DNA from: Linyphia triangularis
Lineage: Eukaryota; Arthropoda; Arachnida; Araneae; Linyphiidae
Assembly (NCBI GenBank): GCA_963978545.1
Contig: OZ021729.1
Span: forward strand, 91,294,466 to 91,358,465
Length of the DNA stretch: 64,000 bases
Direction of reading: 5' to 3'
Shown: piece by piece, positions 23,821-35,090 of the stretch
Layout of the letters: the number at the start of each line of letters is the position of its first letter
Numbering within the stretch: position 1 is the first letter of the stretch
Notes under the pieces: generated by a model
Databases searched by the model: none
What the model saw: the letters and a program-made list of their open reading frames with translations, nothing else
What the model was told of the DNA's origin: nothing
Translations under genes and position numbers: made by a program

Positions 23821-24389
23821 GGGGTCCGGCACATGAAAAATTTTCAGATTTGTAATTTCGAGTTTATTACTGTTAATGAAAATATACATTTTTCTCTTTA
23901 AAATGATGCCACATTTGTAATTATATCTGATTTCAAAGTATTTTTAATAATTTTTTGAAGTAAACAAAATGTAGGTATTTAAAGCATGTTTTTTGACTTC
24001 AAAGTCGAATTTCTCAAAATGCCGTTTTTTCATGTTTGGGGGCAGATAGCTTAAAAACTACACGACATAAATGCTTGAATTTTTTTTTTTTACATGTTTC
24101 TCTAATGTATTTAAGTACTTAACACGAGGAATTATTGATAAGTAGCATACTTTTTATAAAATAAAAAAAAAAATTAGTCTAAAATTTAAAAAAAAAACGT
24201 AAACATATTTTTAGAAAATCATAATTATTTAAATTTTTAAAAAATAATAAAAATCTCATGTTAAAGTATTCAAAAGTATCTAAATATTATACTGTGAAAG
24301 CTTCATAATGATTGATACATCGGTTATTAAATGAGATGCTCCCAAAGTTGTTGAATTTAACATGGGCTCCTATGGAGGTGCCGGACCCC
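23821..24389. mobile_element. Non-autonomous inverted-terminal element
   Basis: The outer ends are exact inverted 12-mers, GGGGTCCGGCAC at 23821-23832 and its complement at 24378-24389. The left half (about 23870-24090) resembles both arms of the foldback at 54.9-55.7 kb, sharing a TTTAAAATGATGCC/ACATTTGTAATTA stretch, TATTTTTAATAATTTTTTGA and a TTTCTCAAAA block. No target duplication is visible. The interior is non-coding and AT-rich. Confidence 0.55.
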
Positions 24390-25079
24390 ACAGTTTTCAT
24401 ACTCAGAGTTGACGAGTATAGAGTCTTTTACAGAGGAGTCATTAGCTTTGAATGAGCATAACTGAAATGAGACAGAAAAAAAAAGAGACACGTGATGTGG
24501 TGGGTAGGCAGGTATGGAATTTTAAATACTCGTAAACAGAATTAGTTACCATAAGTGGCAACGAATTCTTGTAAAATATGAATAAATCGAAATATCGTGT
24601 CCTTCTTGAGATAGGACACTTTATTGGATAGTGGAGCTCGAACGGACACTTTTGTATCATTCAGTGGTTACAGAAAGACGGGCTTTGAGGTACCCCATAT
24701 TTACCAGTTTTGTTTATTGGTAGATCCGTTTAAATGAAGTCATCGGTAAACCATATGCAGTTTCATAAATTTTAGATCTATGAAAAAAATTTGAAAAACG
24801 ATGTATTTAGAATTCTCTACCTCCTCTGTTCAAAACATTACTTTTTTTTTTCTGCATCTCACTGTTTCGTTGTTATTTAATTTCAAAAGTTAGAAAGTCC
24901 TTTCTCCTTGTATACAAGGGAATTCTCATTTTGAAGGTTTTCTAACGTTTACGTCAGAGTAAAAACCAAAACACATTAATCGGGTTGTAAATTGAAAAGT
25001 TTTATAAAACGAGCATTCCCTACAATATTATTAGGAATTTTTCACAGAGGAAATCATGACGCAGTTTTTACTTAATAAA
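24390..25079. other. AT-rich DNA, no features recognised
   Basis: No convincing frame or repeat. Confidence 0.5.
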
Positions 25080-25500
25080 AATTATAGTTCATTCTTTCTT
25101 CAAAGGCTCCCACTTCGAACAGCAGAACAATTGATATCAAGCTTCAATACAAGCTTCAGTGCATACAACTCAGCGATAACTCAGACACAAAGAAAGTAAG
25201 CAAGCGTTCAGCTCTTTTCAAAGCAACGTCCGGAATTCAACTGATCTCCGATTCCATGCCTTGGCGCTTTTACCTCGAGCCTGAAACTTCTCGAAAATTC
25301 ACTCAATTGATCTGACGTTCCGCACGCGCTGGGAACATTTCGAAATTTCACGATTAACTCATACACTTGACAACTTTTTCTAGCCTGTGTTATCACTGTT
25401 AACAAATAAATGTAATGAAATAGAATTTTTTTTAAAAGCAGTGCGTCATTAAAAATTTGCGCAACAATATTGTGTTTGTTAAGCAAACAAGGACGTATAA
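25080..25500. other. GC-richer, non-repetitive island
   Basis: Balanced composition compared with its flanks. A 92-codon minus-strand frame (25208-25486) crosses it but has no recognisable domain. There is no similarity to repeats in the window. Candidate conserved non-coding element or unrecognised exon. Confidence 0.25.
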
Positions 25501-27281
25501 GTTAACGCAGATCTTAATGATCATTGTTATTATTTGCAATCAGAGTTTGTTAAAATCACGACTATCTCTATTCAGGCATGTTATGGTAAAGTTTTAGTCA
25601 AGCATTTTTGTCATCAAATTGGAATCAACCAAACTTAGTTCTTACGATGGCTTCGATTTGTACTCTATGAAATTGGAACAAAAGATGATACCATAACCCC
25701 AATCCCTCAAAAGACGACTTTAAAATGCGATCCGTCGGGTGTGTGTCCAAAAACTTTAACAAGGTAACATTACTTCCTGATAATTTTCATTTCATTTTTC
25801 CCTTTTACAGAAAAGTATTAAAACTGTCTGGAATTTTTAAAACTACATCGAAGGTAAGCGTAGTACATTGAGCATTTGATTACGTGCTATTTGCGAAAAA
25901 TGTGAAAATAAATATACAGCAATCAAAATATACAGGTGTTAGTTACGATAAATAGCCTTCAGTAACTAGAAGTTGATTTAGCATATTTAATTAGGATCTT
26001 ATGACGAACAATGGACTAAATATGAGACGTTTAAATGAACTTAATGGCCACTGCAGTTGATATTAATAATATAAAAACAAAAATCTTTAAGTTCTACAAT
26101 AGTAAATGCAGTGACAGCACATACAAGCTTACGATTTGTCGACGCTTTAAGCCTCTACCGACGTTAAAACCATAAAAAAAAAAAAAAAAGGGAATTTTTC
26201 AAAAGCCAACTATCTCCTACGCAACTCTTTATGCACCTAAACATATTATTTACCAAGAAGTTCTCTTAAGAATTGAACCAAAACCAATCCCCGAAAGAGA
26301 GCCACAGAAAAGAATTATCCACCGGCAATCCATCAAGCTATCTTTTAGAGGCCTTTTCGCTCTTTATCTATCAACAGGCTTTTTTGCAGCTTGTCATACT
26401 CTTTAGGAATATTCCTCTTTATGGACCTTCCTTTTGTGCGCTTCTGGTACGTGTTCATTGGGTTGTCACAGCATTGTACGAGATATGAAGAAGTGGCGCG
26501 ACATGGTGTTCACGCGATTAGGATGCCTTCCTTGAAAGGTGGGCAAAAAAGTGTTGCGTGGGATTTCTTTAGTGGAAAATGTAAAGGAGTGGCTACAAAA
26601 CGGGGTTTTCTTCGTTACATATTTTCAGACAATAGTTATTTGTGCAACTAGTTGGAAAAGTAATAGGTTTTCAAACAAGGCAAAATGTTTATTTGACGAG
26701 GGCACGAGATCAAATAACTTGCAGAGTTTGAAAAAGTGATTTTCCACATGTTACATATAATACTTTTTTTTATAATTACGCGAAAAAAATATCAATACCT
26801 TTAATATATATATATAAAATAAAGTTTGCAACTTCAGTCAATGAATCTTTTTTTAAAATGTCATTTGTATACAAAAACTAGATAAAATATGAACACGAGA
26901 CGTGCAGGAAAATACTTTCTTCCACTAGTGCGAGCGAGTTACTTTTCTATTCCTTATGGAAAAGCGCTACTGTCTCCACAATTTCTGATTAAAAATGATT
27001 AAATAAAGTTTAACTTTTGGAACTTAATTACAAAAACTAATAATAACTCATCGCATATTAAGCAAGATTAGTAAACAATAATTTTTTTAACGCACCACAG
27101 CTAAGAATGTTTTTTTTTTGTTTAACCATTTCTATGAATGAAACTGACATTCGTAACATACGAATATACAGATGCATTGGATAAGCTGCATCGGAGCATC
27201 GTGTAAGCTGATTTTATTGCATAAAAGGCACTGATCCACGTTATTAAAATTGACTACAATTCACACATTTTTATTTGCTTT

Positions 27282-27324
<43 letters not shown>

Positions 27325-27471
27325 CTGTATATCTAAAAGAATCTGTATATTGTTTGTTAGAATGAATATTAAAGGATATATTTTATTCACGTTTAACTTC
27401 TTCTAGGGGTCTCCAACATTTGTTCATATCAGAATGACCCATGATAAATTAAGAGCTGATAAGTAGGGCTA
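25501..27471. other. AT-rich DNA with one complex patch
   Basis: Mostly AT-rich. About 26230-26740 is more complex and carries overlapping short plus-strand frames (26273-26739) without recognisable motifs. A (TA)n tract sits at 27285-27320. Confidence 0.4.
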
Positions 27472-27559
27472 CAGGTATAGGACAAAATAATAGGAACACA
27501 AGGGAAAAGATGCAACATTTTTATTAGTAGAGAATTGGACCCCTTTTAACCCGAATTAC

Positions 27560-28720
27560 AGCTTATATTCGACGTGGGATTGACAAATAAAGGTCGTGTA
27601 CAATGTTTAAGGGAATTCGTAGACATTCCTCTTGCAGAGCACTCACGAGTTCAGACAGTCTGCGTGGCAGAGGAAACCGAACACGGACTTAGGTTCTCTA
27701 AAACACCCTACAAAGGCGATGTTGAGGTCGGGGGACTGAGATGTGGACCACGTGAGATGTTCATCATTATGCTTATCCAACCATGTCTGAACACAGCGAC
27801 CCGCGTGTACTGGGGCCTTGTCATCTTGGAATAGAAGACGTTCTCCAGGAAACAGAGTCTGAAACATAGTGTGCAAATGATCTGCCAGAAAACTGTGATA
27901 ATGCTCACAAGTGACCACCCCTCTCAGGTTGGTTGTTTTCAGATTATCTGGCGCCGTCAGCAACACGAGGGCTATAATGCGCCGAAACATTCGTCATTAG
28001 ACAAGCCAACATACATTTACAAACACCCATGCCTTACACGGGACTCGCAACCTCGCGGTCTAGAAGCTAGCACGCTAACCACTATACCGTTTGTTCGGCC
28101 CACCCCTCTCAGGACTACGTGTGGCCCCAAGCATCGCCAAGATATCGCCATCACCCACACCATCACAGAGGCCAGGTTGGAGCCATACAGTAAACATGAA
28201 ATGCCTCTGGCGATGTTTTCCAGACGACACAAGTTCGGTGGTTCAAATAAATGTAAATGATGATTCGTCAGACCAGATTGCGTGTTCCCATTGTTATTGT
28301 GTTCAGTTTTGGCGGTCTCGGCACTACTGTCGTCGCTTCATAGCACTCTGAAGCGACACTAACAGCTTTGAGATGGCTACTCTGCCATGAATGTTGGCAG
28401 CTCCCGTTGAATTATATTGGTGGATACGGGTTCTGGAGATAGATGTTTATCTAGGAGGTTATTTGCGGCAGTGTAGTCTTATGTTTTTGGCCGACTTCAA
28501 CACTCGTCCATCCCGGTCGGTCAGTTTTGACTTTTCTCCACTGTTCTTGCTTTGCATGGGACACCTTTCCCAATTTTGTGTAAGCTTTCATTAACATAAC
28601 ATAATCCTTGACATAGTGGATCTTGAAACACCCATATGGTTGGCTGTCCGGACACAATGGCGTTTTGCTGGGAACAAAATTTTTTCATTAAACTTTCATA
28701 CCGGAAAATGCTCGACTGAT
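27560..28720 (-). pseudogene. Tc1-like DDE transposase pseudogene
   Basis: Minus-strand fragments show the Tc1 order. A helix-turn-helix/linker part lies near 28451-28657, with a KTTLPQITS-type string and TDRPGW. The DDE part lies at 27643-27915, with QDDKAPVHAGR (second catalytic aspartate region) and QSPDLN (third catalytic region). A third frame then continues with WGVLEN-like and C-terminal residues. Frameshifts and stops separate the pieces, and a SINE at 27929-28099 is inserted inside the catalytic half. In intact Tc1 relatives these parts form one protein of roughly 340 residues. No functional product is expected. Confidence 0.9.
27929..28099 (-). mobile_element. tRNA-derived SINE, family 1, copy 2 (inside Tc1 element)
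   Basis: Flanked by a perfect 14-bp duplication, CCACCCCTCTCAGG, at 27915-27928 and 28100-28113. It has the tRNA-like head at the right and the AACC tail at the left. Its insertion splits the Tc1 transposase and therefore postdates that transposon. It joins with the transposase remnant to form a chimeric 115-codon frame (27643-27990), which is an artefact. Confidence 0.95.
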
Positions 28721-28839
28721 ACCTTCCCTTTCGCCGCCGCTAATTGGCAGACTGTTGTGACACGCGGCAAAGCTGTATTAGACGGTCGAAGTACGACACA
28801 TTTTGAAATGTGTGTTCCTATTATTTTGTCCTATACCTG

Positions 28840-29189
28840 TATATTTAGGTATATCAATATAATATTCCCCAGTAAAATACCAAAATACGTTTCATCGCTA
28901 AATCGGATGGGCTTTTAGCATACTATGAAAATGTAAACCTTTATTTCCCTAATACATAGCTCTTCTCTTCTTGAATATACTTGATTTCTCGAGAAGAGTA
29001 TCCCTTGTGGGACAATGAAAAAGTGCATTCAAGCAATGAGCGTGCTCATAACTGCAATAAACAATGGTCAAGGGCACTTATGCTCCTAACCCAAAAATAA
29101 ATAGTGTTGGAATGCATTTTAAGACGTGGTAGTGGGCTCAAGTGGTTCACATGAAAGTAGTTTCATGCGTAACAACAATCATCAAATCC
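28840..29189. other. Spacer, no features recognised
   Basis: Ordinary AT-rich sequence between the Tc1 element and the next island. Confidence 0.5.
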
Positions 29190-29860
29190 TCAATGGCGAA
29201 TCTCAATAAACTTTCCATCAAACTTCAGAGACACTTTTAATGAAACTTCCCCAGAAACTCCAATCGAAGTTATCTTCCAGAAGCCCAAAGTTTGAACCAA
29301 TGGCAAATCTTTCCTCTTCTTCTTTCCACAGTGCATTAAATTGCTCTTCTCCCGCATTTGAAGGGGAAGGAGGGAAGGGGTGGTTCTGATGATGACGACA
29401 AAAGAAGATCGACTTAATAGAAGAGAGCTCTGGCAGGGCATTTAACAGCCCGTAATATGACCGAGGGGCGTTTCGGTCTCCACTGATTACGTTTTTATAG
29501 AAAAGCGGGTCTTCTTGCTTTTTGGCGGGAAAGTAGCCCAAGTCTTGATGGAACGTCCCTGGAAGGGGAGGAAGCGTTATCAAGATCTCGTGTGTGCCAA
29601 ACGATACATATTTAAAGGCTCTTTCATTTAAGACCTTGGAATATTCGTATGAAAAGGTCTTTCTTTTTCTGGAACTATTTCTGGGGACTATTATGTGGGT
29701 GCACAAGGATTTAGGCAGAATGACGTTAGGGCAATGTAATGGGCGTTTTAGAAGGGAATGATAGCTTTTGTGTTTGGTGCCAAATATTAAAGCATTTGGC
29801 GAACGCGTCTTTTTAACGCTTGGATGCTTCTTACAGGGAAAAGTGCTCAAATATACGCGA
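29190..29860. promoter_or_regulatory. GC-richer island with perfect E2F-type palindrome
   Basis: A roughly 660-bp non-repetitive segment, markedly less AT-rich than its flanks. TTTGGCGGGAAA, the textbook E2F site, lies at 29521-29532. The minus strand is open for about 210 codons (29218-29850), but the frame has no internal methionine, starts at TTG and matches no domain I know. An internal exon remains possible. I favour a conserved non-coding or regulatory element. Confidence 0.35.
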
Positions 29861-29964
29861 ATTTAAAAATAACACCTAAAACGTAGAATAGATGGGTAGA
29901 AATGTAAAGTAGAGTATAGGTTAAGAAAAGAGCTGGACAACGTAGCGAGTTTGGCGATGCACTG

Positions 29965-29989
29965 GCGATATTTTGTGATAAAATATCGC
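29965..29989. other. Perfect 10-bp-stem hairpin
   Basis: GCGATATTTT at 29965-29974 pairs with its complement at 29980-29989 across a 5-base loop. A related TTTGGCGATG word precedes it. Similar TTGGCGAT words occur at 43.3, 47.2 and 60.1-60.2 kb. Confidence 0.6.
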
Positions 29990-30016
29990 TATATGCTTTT
30001 AAGGCTTTAGAATTTA

Positions 30017-30018
<2 letters not shown>

Positions 30019-30068
<50 letters not shown>
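30019..30068. repeat. (TA)n microsatellite
   Basis: Uninterrupted TA run of about 50 bases. Confidence 0.98.
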
Positions 30069-30071
<3 letters not shown>

Positions 30072-30606
30072 GGGATTCAATTTTTGCTTTTTCCGGAAAC
30101 TCGAAATAAATAATTACTTATTCTATTCTGAATATTTTTGTAACGTACAAAAACGAGTGAAAGCAGTTGATATTTTATTTTTTCCAAAAAAAAAATCTCC
30201 TCGTTTGATTCGATTGTTTTCTACTGGTTAGCATTTTCTTAACATTCACTGCATTGATACTGATTAACATTTGGATATCTATGCTAGATAAAATACAAGA
30301 TAAAGATCGTTCTATGTTAACTCTAACTAAAGTAGAAGGGAAAAAAAAAGCTCTATGGATCGGAGATCCATGCTAGATCAATGTTTTCGAGATTTTTTTT
30401 CCCAACAGTACAAAGGTTTGGTTGGGAAAAACTATAAAATAGAGGATTTCCAACCACAAGTTGTGATATAGAACTTGTTTAAAAACGAGAGACAGGAAAT
30501 ACAGGAGTCAAAGAGGCACAAATATCGATGCAATGTTCAAAAGATAAATTCACGAATAGCTGATGCACGTTATTTAAGATCGCTTGAATGGCAATGTGTG
30601 TAAAAC
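30069..30606. other. Spacer, no features recognised
   Basis: AT-rich sequence between the microsatellite and the solo LTR, without convincing frames. Confidence 0.5.
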
Positions 30607-30610
30607 ATAT

Positions 30611-31066
30611 TGTTGCACAAATTGCCTGTATATAGTGTAAATAGTGACGTATTATTTTAAAATTCTATTTTAATTTATTTTATCTTATTTTATTTATTAA
30701 CAGAGATAATACAAGTTAGAAAAAGGTGGCAACACCTAAAGCAATCGAGAAATTTCGAGATGTTTCTTTTTCGACGAATTGGCTGGAAGTTTCGAGAATG
30801 TTCTCTCTCGCCAAGTATAAATAAGACTGGAGATCGGGGAAGTTTTGAGATTGACTTCGGACTTCGATGAAAGCTGATCGCTTTGTTTACCTACTAGAGT
30901 GAACTAGAGCTGTATTCGAAATTGTTCTTACTGAAGCTTCTGTTGAAGCTTGAGAGTGATTAAACTGTTGTCTTTGAACAAATTTTGTGCTTTTGAAGAG
31001 TGAATAAACAGTAGTTTTTATCTTAAAAACTGTGCCATCATTGCCTCAGCGGAAAAATTTATAACA
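30611..31066 (+). mobile_element. Solo LTR, Ty3-type
   Basis: A 456-bp unit starting TGTTG and ending TAACA, flanked by a 4-bp duplication ATAT at 30607-30610 and 31067-31070. Inside are a TATAAATA box at 30816-30823 and, in the promoter-to-polyA order of an LTR, AATAAA at 31003-31008. No primer-binding site, gag or pol follows. It is therefore a solo LTR left by recombination between two LTRs. The 4-bp duplication and TGTTG/AACA ends fit Ty3/gypsy elements; the lineage cannot be given. Confidence 0.8.
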
Positions 31067-31070
31067 ATAT

Positions 31071-33544
31071 TATTTAGACATTTAATTTGTAAAAAACATC
31101 ATACACGGTGGCTCAAAATTGACTGCTGATATTTTAAAATTAAGTACAAAACTCACAGGCTTACTAATTGTACATTTGTAAAACAGTCAGTAACATTTAA
31201 ATGTTATTGGACAAAATTGAGGTTGGATAGAAAGTCAAAGTAGTTTTCATCCTTTAAGAGAAACGGTTTTCGAGGTGTTCCTTTTTTAAAAACCAGGAAT
31301 AACTTTTTTAACATAATGCAGATGTTGTAAAAAATATATTGTATTTTAAAACTACAGTGCACTAATAAAATGTAAATGAATATTTTTTAATTCTAAAACG
31401 ACGCAAATAGTTTTAGAGTTTAACATTTTTATCAAACGTTAAAATAAAATTACATACTTTTTAAAAATATTTTATATTTAGTTCAGATTTTAACGACACA
31501 TTTAAGTACAAAATAATGTTTTCAAACAAATAAAAAATAACTGCAGACCATTGAATTTAATACAAGACAAGCGCCAAAAGATATGTAATAAAGTAAATTT
31601 TAAAATAACTTCGTATTGTAACATATTTTTGTAACTCGTGTATAATAATTGATATTATACGTAAGAATGTGTTTAACGACATTTTCTAAGATAAGACTCG
31701 TTAGTAGTAAGTTATCTAATGAAAAATATTTCTTTTTATATTTCTGGTAAAAGTTTACATATTTTCTCACATATTTTTACACTGAAATACATATTTTTTT
31801 CTTATATGAAAAGTGTGTACATATTTTCGGTTGTTGTAGGAATAAAATTTCGTCTATAACAGGCCACTATACACTTTACTCGAATTTTCCTAAAAACCGT
31901 AGCTTTATTAATTTGTTTATTTCGAGTATTCCAAAATAGTAAGAGACACATTTCTGTTAATTAGCCTTATACTGTTTTTGAATTCTGGAATATTCTTCCG
32001 TGTTTTGAAGAAACTATTATATCCCAATTTCACGAGGAATATTCCACTAAAGTGTTTTGTTTATATTTAATGTAAACCTTTTTAGGTTCACAACTTAAAA
32101 AATGTTCAACAATTAATTTAAGTTTTCTTAGAAGGAATACATTATGTTTATTTTTGGGGCTATCACTGTCACAAAATTGCGGTTTTTTAAAAAAATTCTA
32201 TAATCGTTTTAGAATGCTAATAAATCCCATTTGACAGATCATTGTTGAAACTATTTCCTGTTGCCAGAATTATTTTAATCGGAATAAATAAAATATAATT
32301 GAACGTGAATGCATAAATTCCGATTCATTTTTTAATAAATAAACTTTTAAACATAGATAGTCCAATATTTTGACGATAGAGATGTTTTTAATATTTAAAA
32401 TTAGATGCAAACACTAAGCACACATCGACAAACAAATCGGCGTCATGTTAATGAATATAAAAATTGGCTATACATATAAAATATTTCTATTAAAAACTTT
32501 TTTATGAGTTATATAATTACACGTAAACTTAAAATAGGTTGGTCGGTTGGTTGGTGAAATAAGTTTCAGTACTAACTGAAGCAAACTCGGTTCACTTGAG
32601 TCCAGCACTAGAATTTTTCAGAAAATTACAACCAGATAAATGAAGTTAAAAGACACATTATTATTTAGACCATTGTCATCTAAGGAGAAAAAAAAAAGCA
32701 CACACACTTGGAATCCTAGATATCTTGATAAACTAAATATTTTTTCTTGGCAACCTAACTCTTCTATTTTCGAGATTTTTTTTTTTTTTTTTAAATTTTG
32801 TATATATATATATAATTTAGAATTAAAGGATGTTGGGAGGGGGGGAGGTGTAAAAGAAGACAGGTAATTTCTTCAACATAGGTACAGGTATTTTCTCCAA
32901 GTCGATGTTTTATTGATGCAATTAATAATAATTCACATGTGTGACACAGTACAAAATATGTCAAAACACTATTTCGTCACAATTAAAATTAACCATGAAT
33001 ATTTAAAGGGGGTAGTACTAATATTGCCTTTAATGATAAAAATTCATGCGTTTAGAAACTATTTTATTAATTTTAAATCTAGTCAAATTTTTATTTAAAT
33101 AAGATATTTCTTCCTAAAGACTAAATGAATTTAAAAATGAGTTTGTTTTTTATATTTCATATGTACAAAGATACATTTTAAAGTTCTTTATCATCAAGTT
33201 GTAGATGACTATTCTTAAATAGAAGCAACATTTCTTTTGTGAAAAAAAAAAAAAAAAAAAAAAAATACTATTTTTTTTACCCTTCGAATTTCTTTTCTTT
33301 GAATTTACTTAAGTTAATTTAAGATGGATTATTAAATACATTTTTACCATTCTCTTTAATGCAACTCTTTTGGTATCTTAATGCATCTCTCATTTCCATG
33401 TACATTTGTTAAATACTCTGCAGAAGTGTTTCTTCTTCTTTTTTTTTTTTAAATGCTTTATACTAACTTCCATTTTGTTTCTGTTTGTAAATCTTTGGAG
33501 GGCTAATTAACCAACTAGCTATTATCCAATACAGTTTAAACTTG
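31071..33544. other. AT-rich DNA with low-complexity tracts
   Basis: No gene is recognised. There is a (GGTT)-like run at 32538-32554 similar to the SINE tail but without a SINE body. A poly-T plus short TA tract lies near 32770-32815. Poly-A runs lie at 33241-33265 and about 33598-33611. Confidence 0.55.
32308..32520 (+). repeat. Dispersed repeat family C, copy 2
   Basis: Direct-orientation, diverged partner of 12240-12470; see the landmarks given there. Confidence 0.6.
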
Positions 33545-33603
33545 ACGGAGTGACTTGTTGTTGATAACAATGCATTCTATCAAGTTTTTGAGGTACAAAA
33601 AAA
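33545..33603 (-). repeat. Dispersed repeat family B, inverted fragment
   Basis: On the minus strand it reads ACTTGATAGAATGCATTG and then a TCAAC block, as at 14.31 kb and 59.74 kb. Confidence 0.5.
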
Positions 33604-33815
33604 AAAAAAAGTTAGCCCGTGCACAAAATCCATGTTTTTCATCGCAGTGTTTAAATCTTTTAAATGCTTACTGTGAAAAGTCGATCTGATCTCCAAATAA
33701 ATTTTAACTGCACATAAAAGTTGGCAACTCAATGTTTTGTAAATTTAGACAAAGTGGCAAGTCTTTTAAAATGAAGTCACAGTTCATTGAGTTAAGTTGG
33801 AAGAATGGGGAGAGA

Positions 33816-33995
33816 TTGGTTGGTTGGTTGGTTGTATTCAGATTATCTGGCGCCGTCAGCAACACGAGGGCTATAATGCGCCGAAACATTCGTCATTAGA
33901 CAAGCCAACATACATTTACAAACACCCATGCCTAACACGGGACTCGGAACCTCGCGGTCTAGAAGCTAGCACGCTAACCACTATGCCGTTTGGTC
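33816..33995 (-). mobile_element. tRNA-derived SINE, family 1, copy 3
   Basis: Full-length copy flanked by a 13-bp duplication, GAATGGGGAGAGA, at 33803-33815 and 33996-34008. The tail has several GGTT units on the plus strand. Nearly identical to the 38.2 and 48.8 kb copies, so it is among the younger insertions. Confidence 0.95.
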
Positions 33996-34008
33996 GAATG
34001 GGGAGAGA

Positions 34009-34359
34009 GAAGGTTAAACAGATGTCTGTAACGTTTAAAAAGTGACAATCGAATCAAAGAATCGTCTCCTGGAACTAACAAGCTGACGCAATGTCAATGT
34101 CGAACAAACCTGAATATTAATTATGGGACCCGCTGTTAAAAAAGCGCTGACAAAAACAAATCTCACATGAATGGGTTGTCGAAAACGTGGGAAGTTATTG
34201 AATGAATAGGTGATGGATTAAAAATAATAGAATTCGTTTTGAAAAAATGAAGTAAATTAATGTCGATACTAAAAGAAATTGTTATCAAATACATATAAAG
34301 GTTTATATCAAAAACTTGGTTTTCATGGATTAATTTTTTAAAATACTAAAACAAATTAC
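34009..34359. other. Spacer, no features recognised
   Basis: AT-rich, no frame or repeat noted. Confidence 0.5.
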
Positions 34360-35090
34360 AATGGTTGCATCAGCTAGCATGTTTAAGGGAATTGGCGGAA
34401 AAGCGAAAAACAATTCTAAAAATGAGCACACCTAGCGTGCAAATGTCTGCCATGACATCTCCAACCTCTTTCCATCCCAACCCCATTATTCTCTTCATTT
34501 CAGAAGGGGAACTACTTATACCGCCTTCTTCTTGGCAAAAAATGCAGAAATTACTGGAAAGACATGAACATGCAAATGAGCTACGCATTAAAAACTCATT
34601 CCATTTCCCCCTACAGGGACCCCTACACGAGATCCCCTATTTTTCTCAAGCAAAGAAAAATCGCGCCGTCTTTATTAAGATACGTCCATTTTGAAGACGT
34701 CTTTTTAAAGTTTTTCTTTTCTTGTTACCTCACGGTAATTGGATGCCTTTGGTGCGAAGTTTTCAAAATTAAACGAATTTTTTTTTTTTTTTTTTTAAGG
34801 ATGCCAACGCAGAGTTTTTTTTTTTTTTCCTTTTCTTTTTTTCGTCCTCTTTCTCAACTTGGAAATAAAGAAGTAGTTAAAGTTTATGAGATGCTTGGAG
34901 ACTCGGGTGAGAGGTTTAATTTCGAGGTGTTTTTCTTAGCGCCACCGAAAAAGGGAAAATGGAAATGAACGTGACAAAAAAAAAAAAAAAAAAGTCTTCT
35001 CAGAGCGACAGTTTCATGGGGGCTAAAAGAATCAGAAGGAGAAGAGAGAGTGGGGAGGGGGAAGGGGGTATTGATAAGAAGCAAGATGCA
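34360..35090. other. GC-richer, non-repetitive island
   Basis: More complex composition than its surroundings, with several homopolymer T/A tracts (34779-34798, 34977-34993) and an exact octamer ATGCAAAT at 34570-34577. A 109-codon plus frame at 34365-34694 begins at TTG and has no recognisable domain. Candidate conserved non-coding element. Confidence 0.3.

Larger units (their letters stand above)
27472..28839 (-). mobile_element. Tc1-like DNA transposon interrupted by a SINE
   Basis: Both ends carry a perfect 29-bp terminal inverted repeat beginning CAGGTATAGGACAAAATAAT, each flanked by TA, the target duplication of the Tc1/mariner superfamily. The element spans 1368 bp. Subtracting the SINE and its duplicated target leaves about 1.18 kb, a normal size for a Tc1-like element with short ends. 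The transposase reads on the minus strand but is broken. With intact ends it could have been moved by a transposase supplied in trans. Confidence 0.93.

Noticed and set aside
27643..27990. 115-codon frame starting MFRRIIALVLL as a gene
   Set aside because: The N-terminal part is the SINE body and the rest is the broken Tc1 transposase, so it is a chimeric artefact.
29218..29850. 210-codon minus-strand frame as a gene
   Set aside because: It starts at TTG, has no internal methionine and has no recognisable domain. Kept only as part of an island.
32538..32554. GGTTGGTCGGTTGG run as another SINE copy
   Set aside because: Only the tail-like simple repeat is present; no SINE body or duplication follows.
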